NCBI GenBank assembly: GCA_026874595.1
Contig: CM049312.1
Coordinates: 70,214,929 to 70,278,928 of the forward strand
DNA length: 64,000 bases
Origin: Sipunculus nudus
Lineage: Eukaryota > Annelida > Sipuncula > Golfingiida > Sipunculidae
Direction: 5' to 3'
Part shown: positions 12,208-23,454 of the stretch, one piece after another
How the letters are laid out: the number at the start of each line of letters is the position of its first letter
Position numbering within the stretch: the stretch's first letter is position 1
The notes under the pieces: model-generated
What the model saw: the letters and a program-made list of their open reading frames with translations, nothing else
Databases searched by the model: none
What the model was told of the DNA's origin: nothing
Program-made: the position numbers and the translations under genes

Positions 12208-12399
12208 CTTGAGATCTCGATCAAGGGATTTTGTTTATTTGACATACTTCAAATATCGGAACAATATAATTTTGCTTTACGTCAATTAAGCATCGAATGG
12301 TTTGTACAACGTCACCGGGACTTATATATTTTTTTCTTCTGTGAAATTTAACTCGAGATCTCGAGATATAATGTTGAGATCCCGAGAGTTATGCCGAAG

Positions 12400-12556
12400 A
12401 AGCCCCCTATTTTCTTCCGGCGCAACATTTTTTAAGGGTTTCACACACAATTTTGCGGCCTGGGCTCCCCCCCCTTCCAGAACTGGAGCCTTTTTCAAGA
12501 GTTTTCATTAGTCCTCCTTGGTTAGACCCATCCTTTTCCTAAATCCTGGATCCGCC
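12400..12556 (-). mobile_element. Inverted copy of the CAGGGGCGG TIR family
   Basis: Read on the minus strand, it contains a GGATCCAGGATTTAGG start (from 'cctaaatcctggatccgcca' at 12538-12557) and the poly-G and 'aaacccttaaaaaa' blocks of the 4389 element. Its inner end is poorly defined. Confidence 0.5.
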
Positions 12557-13612
12557 AATGATACCAATTATAAAAGTTATGATCCGTCTTTAGAACCCAG
12601 TAATTTCAATGCCCGGAGACATGACAATCAAAGCCTTTTCTGTATGTAAAAGTACATTTAATCATACCGGTATTTTTTATTTACAGTATTTCTTGATGAA
12701 ATTACTCCATTCAACCTGTGTTTGAAATTGGTTGTATTTTTATTATGCATATTATGCAAACATTTAGGAATGGTTAAATCGTAGTTTCATTAAAACAAAA
12801 TGCACCGATGCACGTTCAAAGGAAATATCTTGCAAGCATATTCCAACATCTTTCTTTATTAAGATATTTTAAATGGTTAGAAAATGCAGAAAACTTATTT
12901 GGCTAAAATTACTCGAACACCCTTTGGTCCCCTCTTTGTGCAAATTAATAGATTCTAAGGGTTCAGCACACTGCCCTTTGGCACTCCATAAACCAAAGGT
13001 TGGGGTTGAGAGTTTGTACCTAGGACGGTAACACACTGATATCGATCTGATAGAGAGGTTCCAAACCAGTTAAACTCTGATCCACAGACACCAAAGCGGG
13101 CTGATAGTCGATTAAGCATAACCTGATGATCAGTGGTATCAAACGTAGCTGAGCTATGCTAAAGCAGCAAAAGGAACACCTGTTGGTTATCCAGGCTGCA
13201 GAGTGTATTATTTTGTACTTTCAGCAGCCTTGTTTCAGTACTAAGAAGTGCTTTGTATGCCGACTGGAATTCTGTGCAGAGGTTGCTTGCAGCTAGATTC
13301 TCAATGAATATCGATACAAAAGCGAGTGGTAGCTTCGGCTTTTTAGGCAATGGGGTGACAAGCGCTTGCTTGAAATCGTGTGGAAAGCAACCTTATGCCA
13401 TTTTGAATTCACAATTATTTAGATGTAGGATAAAAGCACGTCCAGACTTTCCTTCATAATACAGGTAGGGAGTGGATCAGTCGTACAAGATTTGGTGTGT
13501 GACAGTTTGATATGGTTTTCTTAATCAATATCTGCAATGCGGCAAAAAGAATAAAAGATATAAGTATTGACATGTTCAACGTCAACAGTGTGTTATGAAG
13601 CCAAATTGATTA

Positions 13613-13744
13613 GGGGAAAATACTGGGCCGATCCGGGATTCGAACCCATGTCGGTGGCGCACATGTCCGTGTTCCAACCACTTCGCTAGAAAAGCAAGCT
13701 TCACTAGCGAGACAGTTTGGTCCGCTTTTACGTCACCCCGTACC
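13613..13744 (-). mobile_element. tRNA-derived SINE, copy 1
   Basis: The minus strand has a good A box within 'TAGCGAAGTGGTTGGAACAC' and B box 'GGTTCGAATCCC' at tRNA spacing, followed by GGATCGGCCCAGTATTTTCCC-like sequence. The second copy, at 13887-14014, is highly similar and lies in the same orientation. Both sit between the middle and 3' blocks of the LINE remnant. Confidence 0.7.
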
Positions 13745-13886
13745 CCCCCCCTCTTAAGAGCGTTCTGCTATCAGAACAAGACTGATTATCCCTGGAGTCC
13801 CACTTTGGTAAGGTTATTCCCTGGGCCACAAAGTTTACCGTAATCCCGGACTAGACCCCATTATGTTACGCAGACAAATTGTTCAA

Positions 13887-14014
13887 GGGAAAATATTGGG
13901 CCGATCCGGGATTCGAACCCATGTCGGGGCGCACATATCCGGCGTTCCAATGCTTTGCTAGAAGAGCAAGCTTCACTAGTGAGACAGTTCGGTCCACTTT
14001 TATGTCACCCCGTA
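13887..14014 (-). mobile_element. tRNA-derived SINE, copy 2
   Basis: It has the same boxes and orientation as the copy at 13613-13744, with a few substitutions and small deletions (for example 'gtcggggcgcac' against 'gtcggtggcgcac'). About 140 bp separates the two copies. Confidence 0.7.
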
Positions 14015-14989
14015 ACAAGTGCAAGAATTAGAGAAGCAATTTCCTGATGATCATAGTCCCTGATATCTTTGTCATGAAAGGTCACTGAAAACTTCTGTAA
14101 GCAACAGTTACAGGGTGATAAAGGACACTCTTGCTTGATACTCAACATCAACATTTGATATCCGAAAGAGTGCCTTTCAAAAAAACTGATTGTCAAAATT
14201 GTATTTGAAAAATATGTTGCCTTTGCATAAATAAGGAGGTGGTTAACATAGTTCCTTTGAAACTTGTACAGGCTGTAGTCATTACCAAAAGGCGATCTGA
14301 GCCACCGTTTTTCCAGTTTTCTGCGGTTTTTTCCACTTAAATGTTAGAATCAAACCACAGACTAGTGGGATGGACAGGGATTTTCTTTGTCTTGACTGGG
14401 GGATGTTTATCAAGAAGAATGGACAGCCTATAGTTTAACAGATTGACCATATCACTAACAGCTGATTGTGTTGTTTTATTGAGGCACTTTAGACTTTGAA
14501 CAACGTCCCGTTTGAAATCTGACACCATAATATATTTGACTTAGCGCAAAGAGCATTCTTTAGTTGGTAAAACAGGTTTCCCTATAGTAAGCGTGGGTCA
14601 CAGAGACCAGTGGTCTGTTATTAAAAATAAGGATAAGGATCAAGAATAACGTTCTCACCGTTTCTAGATAAAAAAAAAGAGATCTTGAGTGTGACCGTGT
14701 TCCTGAGTTTCATTTTTTTTGCGAAATATGTTGAAACCTGCCGATTTAATCAAGGATATCTTGAAATTTGGGCTTGAGGCTCCTCCTTCACATCCATGAG
14801 AAAGTTGAAATCACAACTACAAGATGTTTTCCTGAAGCAACAGTTATGATTTCCATGTGTGATGCAACTTCATGCTTGAATGCAGTTAGAGTAACTTATT
14901 ATGCATGGGGTAAGGTGGGCGATACAGTCCAATGAGTCAGAGCACGAGGACACAATGACTTTCTAAAATTGATAGGAGTTTCGCCAACA

Positions 14990-15340
14990 TGATCAACTGA
15001 ATTTATTGACAATGTTTTCCTAGAAAGTACAACAATTCCGTCCAGTATACAAGTATACCAAGTTCATTTATGGCGATGGTATCTACAGACTTTAGACGTA
15101 CAAGTTTCAACGATTGCACAGACGTCAATATCATTGTCAGTGATGTAGTCGTTTAGAGTTTCTATTTCAGTATATTTTGCATTAAAATTGTCAAAACTTT
15201 AAGGGATTTTCTGATGGCGATGCGCAGCTAGCGAACTAAGGATGTATTTTAACCAAATTACTTCTTTGTACAGATGTAGGAGACTGTAATATGACTGCCG
15301 GTCAGGGGTGATCAGGGTCTCAACAAGGAAGGACAGAACA
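14990..15340 (-). repeat. LINE 5' segment with an inverted second copy at 40282-40615
   Basis: This endonuclease-encoding stretch matches the reverse complement of 40282-40615, including the block encoding ETLNDYI and DICAIVE. Both derive from the same non-LTR family. Confidence 0.7.
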
Positions 15341-15600
15341 CGCACGCAAATTTGCCAGGTTAACCCCTGAGCCACAGAGTTCAGGTTTCTTATCAAAACC
15401 ACTCTTATGGGTAGTGAATGGCATAACTGGTACAGATAGAACAAGTGACCTTTTGAATTTGCATTCTTGGGGCATGCAAAATCTAATTGGATGACATATG
15501 GAACAGTTAATTTATATAAACACCCATGTAATGCACACTTTCCTGTTTTAATTACCATTGTTAAGGGGCCTTCCCACTTCCACGAGTTTAGTTTTTAGTC

Positions 15601-16156
15601 GACTCAAACCTTTTTGGTTCTGCTACAAATTGTCGAATTTCGTACTAGTAGATCATATATAACTCTTAAAAGCGCTTCGTCGCCCGTGGTAGGTACTTCG
15701 TGGTAGATCGTCCATATGTTGTCAGTTAAATGACGTATATAAAGAGTACAAGAGTCTGACTCTGAGTGATGCAAACCTCTTTCACTCCTCATTTAAATAC
15801 GTATACGTTCGCTTCAACTTATAGTTGCTTATAAAAAGCATTATATAGCCTAGTATCCTCCTAGTGAATCTTAAGAATGCATTCTGATGTGCTAGTCTTA
15901 TCATATCGTAACCATTACCTATTTCGTTCGCAGCAGAAGCGCGGGGGTTCCTTGTAACTCGTAGTAGCTAGTCGTTCCTACGGCGCAAACTGCAGATTTA
16001 CTTTGACGAATCCTTTCTAGCTACGTAATGCTTCGTGGTTGATTCGAAACAGCATCGTAGGACTTCTTAGTGTCTTATTCTCATTTCATCAGGGCCGAAT
16101 CGCGCGAACCTTCGTAAACTTGGACATCTTTCCTATTCGTAGCGCATCTGGAGAAC
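15601..16156. other. No gene recognised
   Basis: This sequence is somewhat richer in CpG and in 'cgtagta'-type motifs than its surroundings. It contains no ORF with recognisable similarity and flanks the LTR element that starts at 16165. Confidence 0.3.
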
Positions 16157-16164
16157 AATTCATG

Positions 16165-16663
16165 TGTAGCTGCTTATTTATTCTGGGAGGAAATTGGGCT
16201 TGGGCAACATGCACTCACACAATTTAAAGAGATAAAATAACACTTTTTTACTGGAATAAAATTTAAGCTTGAACCTTCAAAATATCAGAACTGCATATTA
16301 TTATCTAGACTTTTAAATGAAACAGAAAGATACTTACCAGACTAGATAAAAGGACTGCTCTTTGGTAGTGGGTGGCTCTTCACCTGGGTAGCCGACATTG
16401 TCGTAAAACCAACCCCAAGGTGAAAAAGAAGCCATATACCCTCTGCCTGCCACAGAGGGCAGGCACAGGGGTCCACTGCTCGATGATCCAAGAGAGACTG
16501 GAATCGCCAGGGCCAGGGGGTTTTATCCCAGAGGGGCAGAGGGCAAAATCCCTAGCTGCCTGTGATTGGCTATGGGGCATCTCTATATTCACTGTCAATC
16601 GGCGTTTATGCCCCGCCCCTGCATGACCAACTGAGGTCCAGGTCAAAGGGCAAGAATGTTACA
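16165..16663 (-). repeat. 3' LTR of the non-coding element
   Basis: This 499-bp LTR is nearly identical to 21923-22421. On the minus strand it starts TGTAAC and ends GCTACA, with an AATAAA signal close to its end. Short ORFs at 16372-16646 on both strands occur in both LTRs and are not recognised proteins. Confidence 0.9.
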
Positions 16664-17673
16664 TCCTTCCCCCCTATAGGGAAAATTTTACACTTCAGTG
16701 GAAAATTTTGCGATAGCAGTCATAATATCTAGCCTTTGGAAAGGAGGGATTGTTTTTGTTTGTTTGTTGTATGACCAAAACATGGCTGGCAGGCTGTGTA
16801 TAGGCTGTTAGCCGGCTACCCAACCCCTAACTCCCATGTTGGGAGGGGGGAGGTAGGTTTATCCAATGCTACAACAGCGGATAGGGAGTGTTCTCTCCCC
16901 ACACAGTACCCCCAGTGATTAGGGACTTTGCAGTCTGATAGTTGTTTTGAAAGTTCAGGGATTGTGTAATTTTTATTGCACATTCAAAAACAATATAAAA
17001 CATTCAAAGACACATCAATGATATTCAACATGCACCAGGTGCAATAAGTTGTTACAGGTTACTTTCCATTAGTGAGCCAGGTGGCCATAAAGGATTTAAT
17101 AACATATCAGTCCAGTTGGTGGCGCCACAGGCCTCAGTATTAACTCAAGGTGATCTGCATTTAAAAAAGCGTCCAATATCTGGCTGTAGTGGAATGTTGG
17201 CTCAGGTTGCAGCTTGCTGTAGCAGAAGAGCTGAGCCGGACCACACTGGGAAGGCTGCACTGATGGCTGACAACTGGTTCATGCGAAAATGGAGCCTCTG
17301 AAAATACAAATACAACAGCGGCAGTATCTGTCCTTATGACACAAGTATAATTTTTGCGACAATTACCTAGACATGACTATTTAAAAAAATAGCTCTCACA
17401 AAAATTTATACATAATCAAACATAAAGAATGCTGATAAGCGGCCCCTTGGTAAAACATTAAAACAGTTAAACACTTGATCTAAGTTTTCAACTATACATG
17501 ATTAAATAAAATTGACAACAGTTTACATAAAGGGACCCTTCAATAGGGATAATCTGGGCTCATTTCTCCTTTTTATATGGAGTATATAAAACTAGGGGTA
17601 AGTATGGTCACCAAAAGTTGTATAGCTCGAAGATACAAGATTGGCAAAAGTAACCAACGTATCAGATTTAATG

Positions 17674-18026
17674 GACAGTATTTTCTTTGTGCCCTGTCTG
17701 GCCTCACGACTGTAACGGTTTTATTTAGAGCCCCGTCTGGCTGAAACATGCCCCCTCATTGGGCTAAATAATATTTCGACCACTGGTCTACTAATACAGC
17801 GAGATTCACTCGCACACTGTATCATCATCTGATCAGTGTTTCGACGTATATGCTTTACCCTCGGGTAAGCTTTTCATAAACAGTATTTATTCTGTGCCCT
17901 GTTTGGCCTCAAAATCTAAACGGTTTTTTAAGCCCCGCTCGGCCGAAATATGCCCTCTCACTGGGCTAAAATACGAAATACAACTGACCAAGTAATAATA
18001 ATCAAGTAACAGCGAGATTTCTCGCT
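17674..18026. repeat. Diverged tandem pair inside the LTR element
   Basis: Copies at 17674-17816 and 17878-18026 share 'gccctgtctggcctc', 'gggctaaa' and 'cagcgaga' landmarks in the same order. The function is unknown. They may be a relic of internal structure such as an RNA packaging region. Confidence 0.65.
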
Positions 18027-18949
18027 AAATGTAAGATCTCCTTATATATTAACATGTGAACTTAAGCATAGTAATACATCAAATAATATTACCAGATAAA
18101 TCAACAATTGCACAGTAGTTTTAATCAGTTAAAGGAAGTCTACCTGTAATATACAACACCTATACATGACTTTAACTGAGAGAAAATGGTAAGCAGTGCA
18201 GCCCAATAATTTGTTAAATCAGAGTTTTTTTTTATTTTTCTACAGGTATCTATAAATATGACATTCAAATTTGATATCAGGATTAGGTACCTTTTCATTA
18301 GTTTATTTGAATAATGAGAATTCTTTCTTTCATCTGTTTCTAGCATTTACAGTTTACTGTTTATTTATTTTTTTTATACATCAATTTATCATCAACAATA
18401 TCATCATTCTGATTATTATTATTATTATGTATTTCTTTTATTAAGCTGTTTAGATTCAGATTATGTGTAATAGCTAACTTAGTTTGTAGTACTCGGAGTT
18501 AAATTAACATTTCTTAACTCGAATCCGCAGTGAAATATGTAATTTGGTTACCAAAAAAAATGTTCTACCAATCCAGCAATGTATATGTGGTTTTTTATTT
18601 ATTTTAAATATCATTACTCTCAACTGCAATATAGAGTGGACATAAACTTGAAGTCAGCTTATTTATTCATTTTATTTACGTATTTATTCAACTTATTTAG
18701 TATTTTGGTGTGTTGTTCATCTATTAATATTATAGATAGGATTTCACTGAAATTAACCTAATTAAACAAGTTAAGCTTCTAAATGAGTGATGCCAGTTTA
18801 ACTGGTGTGTTAAGTATGCATACTGGTCTTATATATTTTAATTACTCCCAATACTTAAGAGAAACAAATTTGTGCTGGTTGATGTTATAGCTAGGTTTAG
18901 ATATGATGACAGGTACAAACCTATGCAAGTGGCGCCACCATACCAGATA

Positions 18950-19380
18950 CAAAATACTCTAGGTGAAAGGTGGTACCCTGCCACAATCGAGGTCTCTCTC
19001 TAGGCGATACGCAAAACCCACAAGGCAGACATGCAGCCATGTCAGACACCAAAATCACTAGGCAAAAATTGTTTCCATGCCGGAGAACATCTCCTTAAAA
19101 AGCGACTGGGAACTTTGCCAGCAATAAAACACTGCATAAGAAGGGACAACCATGCCGGGTATCACCCAAGGCAACTGGTATATATTTTATGCCCTTATAT
19201 GCCAAACTAAATAAAAACTCAACCAGGAAAAGCACATACTATGCCGGGATATGAACCCTAAAAAGCGACTAGTAAAACTCTTAAGGTTGAGGCAGAATAA
19301 ATGGTACTATGCCAGATACTCAGAGATCTAGGCAAATAGGATACCAATAAAAAACCTTCCAGGTGTGTCAGACATGTTAC
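18950..19380. repeat. Degenerate short-motif repeats inside the LTR element
   Basis: Variants of 'atgccgggtat' and 'aaaaagcgactgg' recur several times in this GC-richer part of an otherwise very AT-rich interior. No ORF accompanies them. Confidence 0.4.
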
Positions 19381-21922
19381 ATCCAGCCTATAGGTAGTTA
19401 ATTTCACCAGAGAAATTCAAAGTAATACTCATGCATATCTAGTCCAGAAGTATGTGAGGCAGAATAAAATGCCTGTTAATTAAATTTATAAGTACCATAC
19501 TATTTACTTTTGAATTTTGTCTAATCAAGCAGAGTTGTAAATGTTAACCACTATAATTGGAAATAACTAAGTTTGTAAAAGTTTCATTTTTAAAATAAGA
19601 ATTTTATAATTATAATGTAATTAATAATAAAATGTTTATGAACAGTTTATATAGCTTTGAGATAATAGTCTACATTTGTGTTAAAGTTAAATACAAAATC
19701 TAAAATCAACAAATGAATTTAGTCAAAGTGTAAATAAAATATGAGCATGCCTCAGAGGTAATCCCCTGAGAATTACTAAATTTTTATTTAAAAGATTGAT
19801 CTAGATTATTAAGTACTAATCTGGTTTAATTGTTATATTTTTAACATCATAATTTATTATTAATTGTAACAAGTTATTAGGATTATCTAAAGGCAAGGGC
19901 TAAAAACCTTAAAAGTATCTGCTTGTATCAGTTGGACATATAAGAGAGCCTAACAGAAAGACAGGCCCAATTAATGAATAATATTTTTTATTTAAATGTT
20001 ATTTTTATTGTTTTTTTTTTAAATTAGTTTACTAGTTTTATTTATTTATTTTTATTATAATTTGAAGTGGGTTACCAGCACATGAAGGCATGTTAAAGGT
20101 ACAAATTTTCAGGTTGGGTATAAGGTACATGACACATGACATAGGTTCACATGACATCACACCAGGTAACAGGTGTATCTAAATACCGGTGGTGTGTTAG
20201 GTAACTTGTCAGGGCTCCTTTGACAGAGTTTTAGTGTTGATAGCAAATCTCAACTTATCCTACTCAGTATGATATAACTCCATATGGGGCACTGAATGCA
20301 CCTGGATTATTAATCTGACCTGTCAGATAAGGGGATTACCAGCAGGCCCTGTGAGACACAGGTAACTTTGAAACCCAAGGGTGATGTTTACAGGGCATGG
20401 GATTATGCAATAACCTGTGACCAGAAGATGAAACTTGACCAACGGGTCCGTTTGTTTGGATGACACACTAAAATATATCTACCAGGTGGTGCCCTTTCTG
20501 TAATTTAAAATTCGCCAAACAATAGAACACTAGGTACGGTAAATTAAGGATTTAAAGCCTTGTTTTCAAACCAAAATGTAGGCTAAATTTCTTTACACAA
20601 GAAACCCATTTTGTTTAAACATGAAGATCACTGAATATTGGGTTTTACAATAACATTTGAATGTAGATCAGGCTTATAAAATATTTTGAACCGACAATAC
20701 AGATTGAATAATAGGATATTTAATTGATGTTTCTATCAAAATACATTCTCAATAACCAGTTCAGTGGTATTCATTAAATATGTACATGCATAACATAACA
20801 GTGTAAATATTTTCCATTCTACAGCATCTATACATATGTATAAAAGAGAAGCTATGTTACTTCTATTCAAGAGACAGCTACGCATAATAAAAGGTTGAGC
20901 TGTTACTCTTATTTCAATATAATCCAGCTAATTTAGATCAAGTCCTGAAAGTTGTTATATTCATAAAATCTGATCAACACATTAATTTTGCAAAGAAAAG
21001 GTCATTCATTATAAGTAAAATATGACATATATACAATTGCAGGCACAAGTTGCCTGGCTGTTTGCATGGGGGCATGACATATTTGCGGATTACACTTATG
21101 TCCAATGCAATAAGGAAATGCGTGTTACAGCTTTTACACATCCCCTAATGGTACACATAGCACGTTTTATTTCTCTTGCTTTTACATCTAAGTTACACAT
21201 ATTTTATATACATGATTACAGGACACTTTTTTTTTTATTTTCTTTTTATTTTATATATAACCTCCTAGTGGGAACACACAATTCAAGTTTAACACTGTGG
21301 GATTTAATTTCAATTAACGACTGAAGTAATTAGAAATACATTGATATTAAGGCCCTCATTTTATAAGAATGTAAAACTTATATGACTGGTTTATCCACAA
21401 TGCAAATTCCCAATAACCGTAGTATTTACTGTAAATTGTACAGATAAAGGTTCAATACTGTGGAATTAGTGTACACCTACCAATGAATTTGAATTTAGAA
21501 GATGATTATTGAAGCATACACTAGTTGTCTATAATGTATACACCGCGTCATAGCCAAAGAAGAGCAAATTAATATAATGGTTTATAAAAAGGAGTCTAAG
21601 GTAGTACTAGCCTTTTTAAATAAAATAATACGCATTATACTTTAATAAGAGACGGGCCTACATTTATAAACAGCCCCTATTCTAGTTCACAAAACGAGTG
21701 CACTAAATAAAAAGAATTTTCTTAAGAAATGAAAGTCAAGCATTTTTAAACCTGTTACTATGTTTCCATTTGAATAGATCGCTTATTTAGCAGAATTTTA
21801 CAACCTTAGCCCCTTAAGTATATACTGATGCTAAAAAACCCAGAATTAACTCAAAATAGGCAATTTATTTACCAGAATTCGTCTCCTAGCTGTTAGTTAC
21901 AACCGATGACATGCTCGCCAGA

Positions 21923-22421
21923 TGTAGCTGCTTATTTATTCTGGGAGGAAATTGGGCTTGGGCAACATGCACTCACACAATTTAAAGAGATAAAATAACA
22001 CTTTTTTACTGGAATAAAATTTAAGCTTGAACCTTCAAAATATCAGAACTGCATATTATTATCTAGACTTATAAATGAAACAGAAAGATACTCACCAGAC
22101 TAGATAAAAGGACTGCTCTTTGGTAGTGGGTGGCTCTTCACCTGGGTAGCCGACATTGTCGTAAAACCAACCCCAAGGTGAAAAAGAAGCCATTTACCCT
22201 CTGCCTGCCACAGAGGGCAGGCACAGGGGTCCACTGCTCGATGATCCAAGAGAGACTGGAATCGCCAGGGCCAGGGGGTTTTATCCCAGAGGGGCAGAGG
22301 GCAAAATCCCTAGCTGCCTGTGATTGGCTATGGGGCATCTCTATATTCACTGTCAATCAGCGTTTATGCCCCGCCCCTGCATGACCAACTGAGGTCCAGG
22401 TCAAAGGGCAAGAATGTTACA
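21923..22421 (-). repeat. 5' LTR of the non-coding element
   Basis: This is the partner of 16165-16663. It is followed on the plus strand by the CATG target duplication. On the minus strand the sequence just past its end supplies the candidate primer binding site (about 21903-21920). Confidence 0.9.
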
Positions 22422-22425
22422 CATG

Positions 22426-22820
22426 GAAGTAGGAACGCACCTTTAGGGTATGAAGACAGACCTTCGGTCCATAAATGTTGCATGTACACCTTCACAATCC
22501 CCCACTAAACTTAAAAGAACACCAGTATTACTTTGTAACAATATGTGGACTTGAAACTCAGTAACGAAACGGAAGAATAAATAATCAATTTATCATATTG
22601 ATAGCCCCTTCACACACAAAACGTATTCAAACCGATTTTAGAAAAGTGGTTTGGCCAAACAGGTTGGTGCGTTCACAGGTATCTAGCACCAATGCGTGTT
22701 GTTTACATTTCACAGGTGGAACATTGTAACAACATGCTGACACAAGCATTCGGGCTTTGCGCTGTGAGCGAGTTGCTAGCTGCCTGAAAACTGGGTCCAA
22801 ACCGTTTTTGAGGGGCGTTG
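22426..22820. mobile_element. MITE fragment, inverted relative of 35165-35760
   Basis: 'ccccttcacacacaaaacg' at about 22606 and 'actgggtccaaaccg' at about 22790 match the reverse complement of 35370-35580. The flank at 22430-22600 matches the flank beyond 35575. The LTR element inserted at the outer edge of this copy. Confidence 0.55.
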
Positions 22821-23000
22821 TAAGACCAGGAGGTGTATTAGCAAGGAATGTGTATCTTCCTGTCCTAGCTGTCAGGGTAGGAGAGGCGTTGTAAAAGCAG
22901 GAATTGTGTTACGACAGGAATGTGTACCTTCCTGTCATAGCTGACGGGGTAGGAGGGGCGTTTTTAGAGCAGGAGGTATGTTAATCAGGGCAGGAATGTG
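22815..23000 (+). repeat. Three ~72-bp tandem copies
   Basis: The unit 'ggggcgttgtaa...caggaatgtgtaccttcctgtc...ggtaggag' is present three times with substitutions. A related sequence in inverted orientation lies at about 33880-34035 in SDR intron 6. Confidence 0.65.
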
Positions 23001-23390
23001 TACCAGTTATACCATATATACCATTTAAAGTATATCTTGCATGGCCACGACATATCAGAACTCGCTGGGACACTGAGATACGATACGAGCACACCGTTTG
23101 TTCTCCTAAACAGTTGGTTTTGGTTCAACCAATCTAATTTATCAAATTTTATGGGGGGGGGGGGGGGATGGGTGGTAATAGTTGGAATAAGTTTTTTTTA
23201 TAAGCATACTATGCAAACACATACTTGAATTCTAGGCCATTATTCAGTATAGTATTTGTCTGACATACGCATTTTAACTCAAGGAATTAAATATGACCAT
23301 AAAAATGATCATACGTTATATATTTTCTCCAATATCTAACGATGTTGCTCTCCAGCCGGCCAGCTGTCAGTGCCGATCACCGATCGCCCC

Positions 23391-23444
23391 TAGACCCAGT
23401 TGTGGCTCTGTTATGTTCATTTAACAGAGCCACAACTGGGTCTA
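23391..23444. mobile_element. Minimal 54-bp MITE with perfect 23-bp arms
   Basis: TAGACCCAGTTGTGGCTCTG plus TTA forms a perfect inverted pair with the right arm around an 8-nt loop (TGTTCATT). Identical 10-bp sequences, cgatcgcccc, flank it at 23381-23390 and 23445-23454, which is a target site duplication. The termini match the larger elements at 10543-11239 and 57492-58823. A duplication of 8-10 bp with long inverted repeats suggests a Mutator-like element, by inference. Confidence 0.85.
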
Positions 23445-23454
23445 CGATCGCCCC

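Larger units (their letters stand above)
12960..15600 (-). mobile_element. Degraded non-LTR retrotransposon (CR1/L2-like)
   Basis: Three minus-strand blocks keep the order of a LINE ORF2. The 5' part (about 15090-15200) encodes NDYITDNDIDVCAIVET, which fits the N-terminal motif of an APE-type endonuclease. The middle block (about 14337-14528) encodes LLDKHPPVKTKK and SLWFD, the typical endonuclease-to-RT linker. The 3' block (about 12960-13350) encodes FQSAYKALLSTETRLLKV, then FDTTDHQVMLNRL, then GVPKGSVL, which are reverse transcriptase motifs. Stops and frameshifts are frequent and the YADD region is not recognisable, so it is inactive. Two SINE copies interrupt it. Placement in CR1/L2 is by motif style only. 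Confidence 0.75.
16165..22421 (-). mobile_element. Complete non-coding LTR retrotransposon (LARD-like)
   Basis: Two direct repeats of 499 bp (16165-16663 and 21923-22421) differ at about four positions. Each begins TGTAGC and ends GTTACA on the plus strand. The element is flanked by CATG on both sides (16161-16164 and 22422-22425), a 4-bp target duplication. Orientation is minus: 11 pyrimidines (16664-16674) abut the first LTR and read as a polypurine tract on the minus strand, and a candidate primer binding site TGGCGAGCATGTCATCGG starts two bases inside the other LTR. The 5.26-kb interior has no gag or pol, only short spurious ORFs. LTR identity near 99% implies recent insertion, so it must have been mobilised in trans. 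Confidence 0.85.

Noticed and set aside
13613-14014. Possible tRNA genes
   Set aside because: The A and B boxes are good, but the acceptor stem does not close and the sequence recurs with a SINE body.
16372-16646. Overlapping 84- and 88-residue ORFs, repeated at 22130-22384
   Set aside because: They occur in both LTRs of the non-coding element and have no recognisable domain, so they are by-products of the GC-richer LTR segment.
21022-21324. 100-residue plus-strand ORF with hydrophobic stretches
   Set aside because: It lies antisense within the LTR element interior, has no recognised family, and shows composition like that of surrounding AT-rich DNA.
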